Assembly: GCA_013414725.1 (NCBI GenBank)
Contig: CP058706.1
Location: forward strand, 1,431,129-1,436,495
DNA from: Coxiellaceae bacterium
GTDB taxonomy: Bacteria; Pseudomonadota; Gammaproteobacteria; GCA-013414725
Reading direction: 5' to 3'
DNA length: 5,367 bases
Shown here: positions 5,204 to 5,367 of the stretch, one piece after another
How positions within the stretch are numbered: the stretch's first letter is position 1
Layout of the letters: each line of letters begins with the position of its first letter
Made by a program: the position numbers and the translations under genes
Notes under the pieces: generated by a model
The model's input: the letters and a program-made list of their open reading frames with translations, nothing else
What the model was told of the DNA's origin: nothing
The model's database searches: none

Positions 5204-5367
5204 GTGTCAAAAGCAATCAAAAAAACATTTAACTATGGCAACCAAGTAGTCACACTCGAAACGGGAGAGATAGCTCGGCAAGCATCAGGTTCTGTCATTG
5301 CCAGCATGGGTGACACTGTAGTCCTGGTTACAGCAGTCGGCGTCAAGGATGATCAGCAAGAGCGTGA
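5204..5367 (+). CDS. pnp: Polyribonucleotide nucleotidyltransferase (PNPase), N-terminal fragment (3' end outside window)
   Basis: PNPase is a trimeric 3'-5' phosphorolytic exoribonuclease, active in mRNA decay and part of the RNA degradosome in E. coli. From GTG 5204 the frame stays open to the window end (54 full codons). It begins [20 protein letters not shown], then [20 protein letters not shown] and [14 protein letters not shown]. This aligns with the start of the first RNase PH domain, E. coli reading [20 protein letters not shown]. The initiation codon is GTG, supported by GAGG nine bases upstream. The full protein is usually near 700 aa, so over 90 percent lies outside. The gap to rpsO is too short for the long RNase III-cleaved leader known from E. 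coli pnp. Confidence 0.95.
   Translation, partial: MSKAIKKTFNYGNQVVTLETGEIARQASGSVIASMGDTVVLVTAVGVKDDQQER

Overview
The window is a stretch of the conserved bacterial transcription/translation operon in the order nusA (3' part) - infB - rbfA - truB - rpsO - pnp (5' part), all on the + strand. Protein sequences match the gammaproteobacterial versions best as I recall them: NusA ends in two acidic-repeat domains, and IF2, TruB, S15 and PNPase align closely with the E. coli proteins. The DNA is moderately AT-rich. I cannot name a genus; an AT-leaning gammaproteobacterium such as a Legionellales relative would fit, but that is a guess.

Layout. 1-702 is the NusA C-terminal half. 703-923 is an unusually long nusA-infB spacer holding a good sigma70-like promoter (784-812) and an overlapping terminator-like hairpin (810-852). 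924-3348 is infB (IF2), 3398-3778 is rbfA, 3785-4700 is truB, 4701-4914 is a second long spacer with several inverted repeats and a probable rpsO leader structure, 4915-5184 is rpsO, and pnp starts with GTG at 5204 and runs off the window. The genes form one functional set. NusA acts on RNA polymerase, IF2 on translation initiation, RbfA and S15 on 30S subunit assembly, TruB on tRNA psi55, and PNPase on RNA turnover.

The most striking observation is that infB, rbfA and truB are each broken by frame disruptions as written: two in infB, two in rbfA, one in truB. Four of the five lie in A or T homopolymers and look like lost bases. nusA, rpsO and the visible part of pnp are intact. Because these genes are essential or nearly so, and the protein sequence is well conserved on both sides of every break, base-calling error in homopolymers is the leading explanation. 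True decay or slippage rescue are alternatives. Corrected lengths are normal: IF2 about 808 aa, RbfA about 126-127 aa, TruB about 305 aa.

Other points worth noting are a six-copy TCACAT microsatellite giving RbfA an N-terminal (Ser-His)6 tract, a leader before rpsO that can fold in two mutually exclusive ways next to its Shine-Dalgarno sequence, and an rpsO-pnp gap of only 19 bp. I found no mobile element, CRISPR array, RNA gene or evidence of a new defence-type system.
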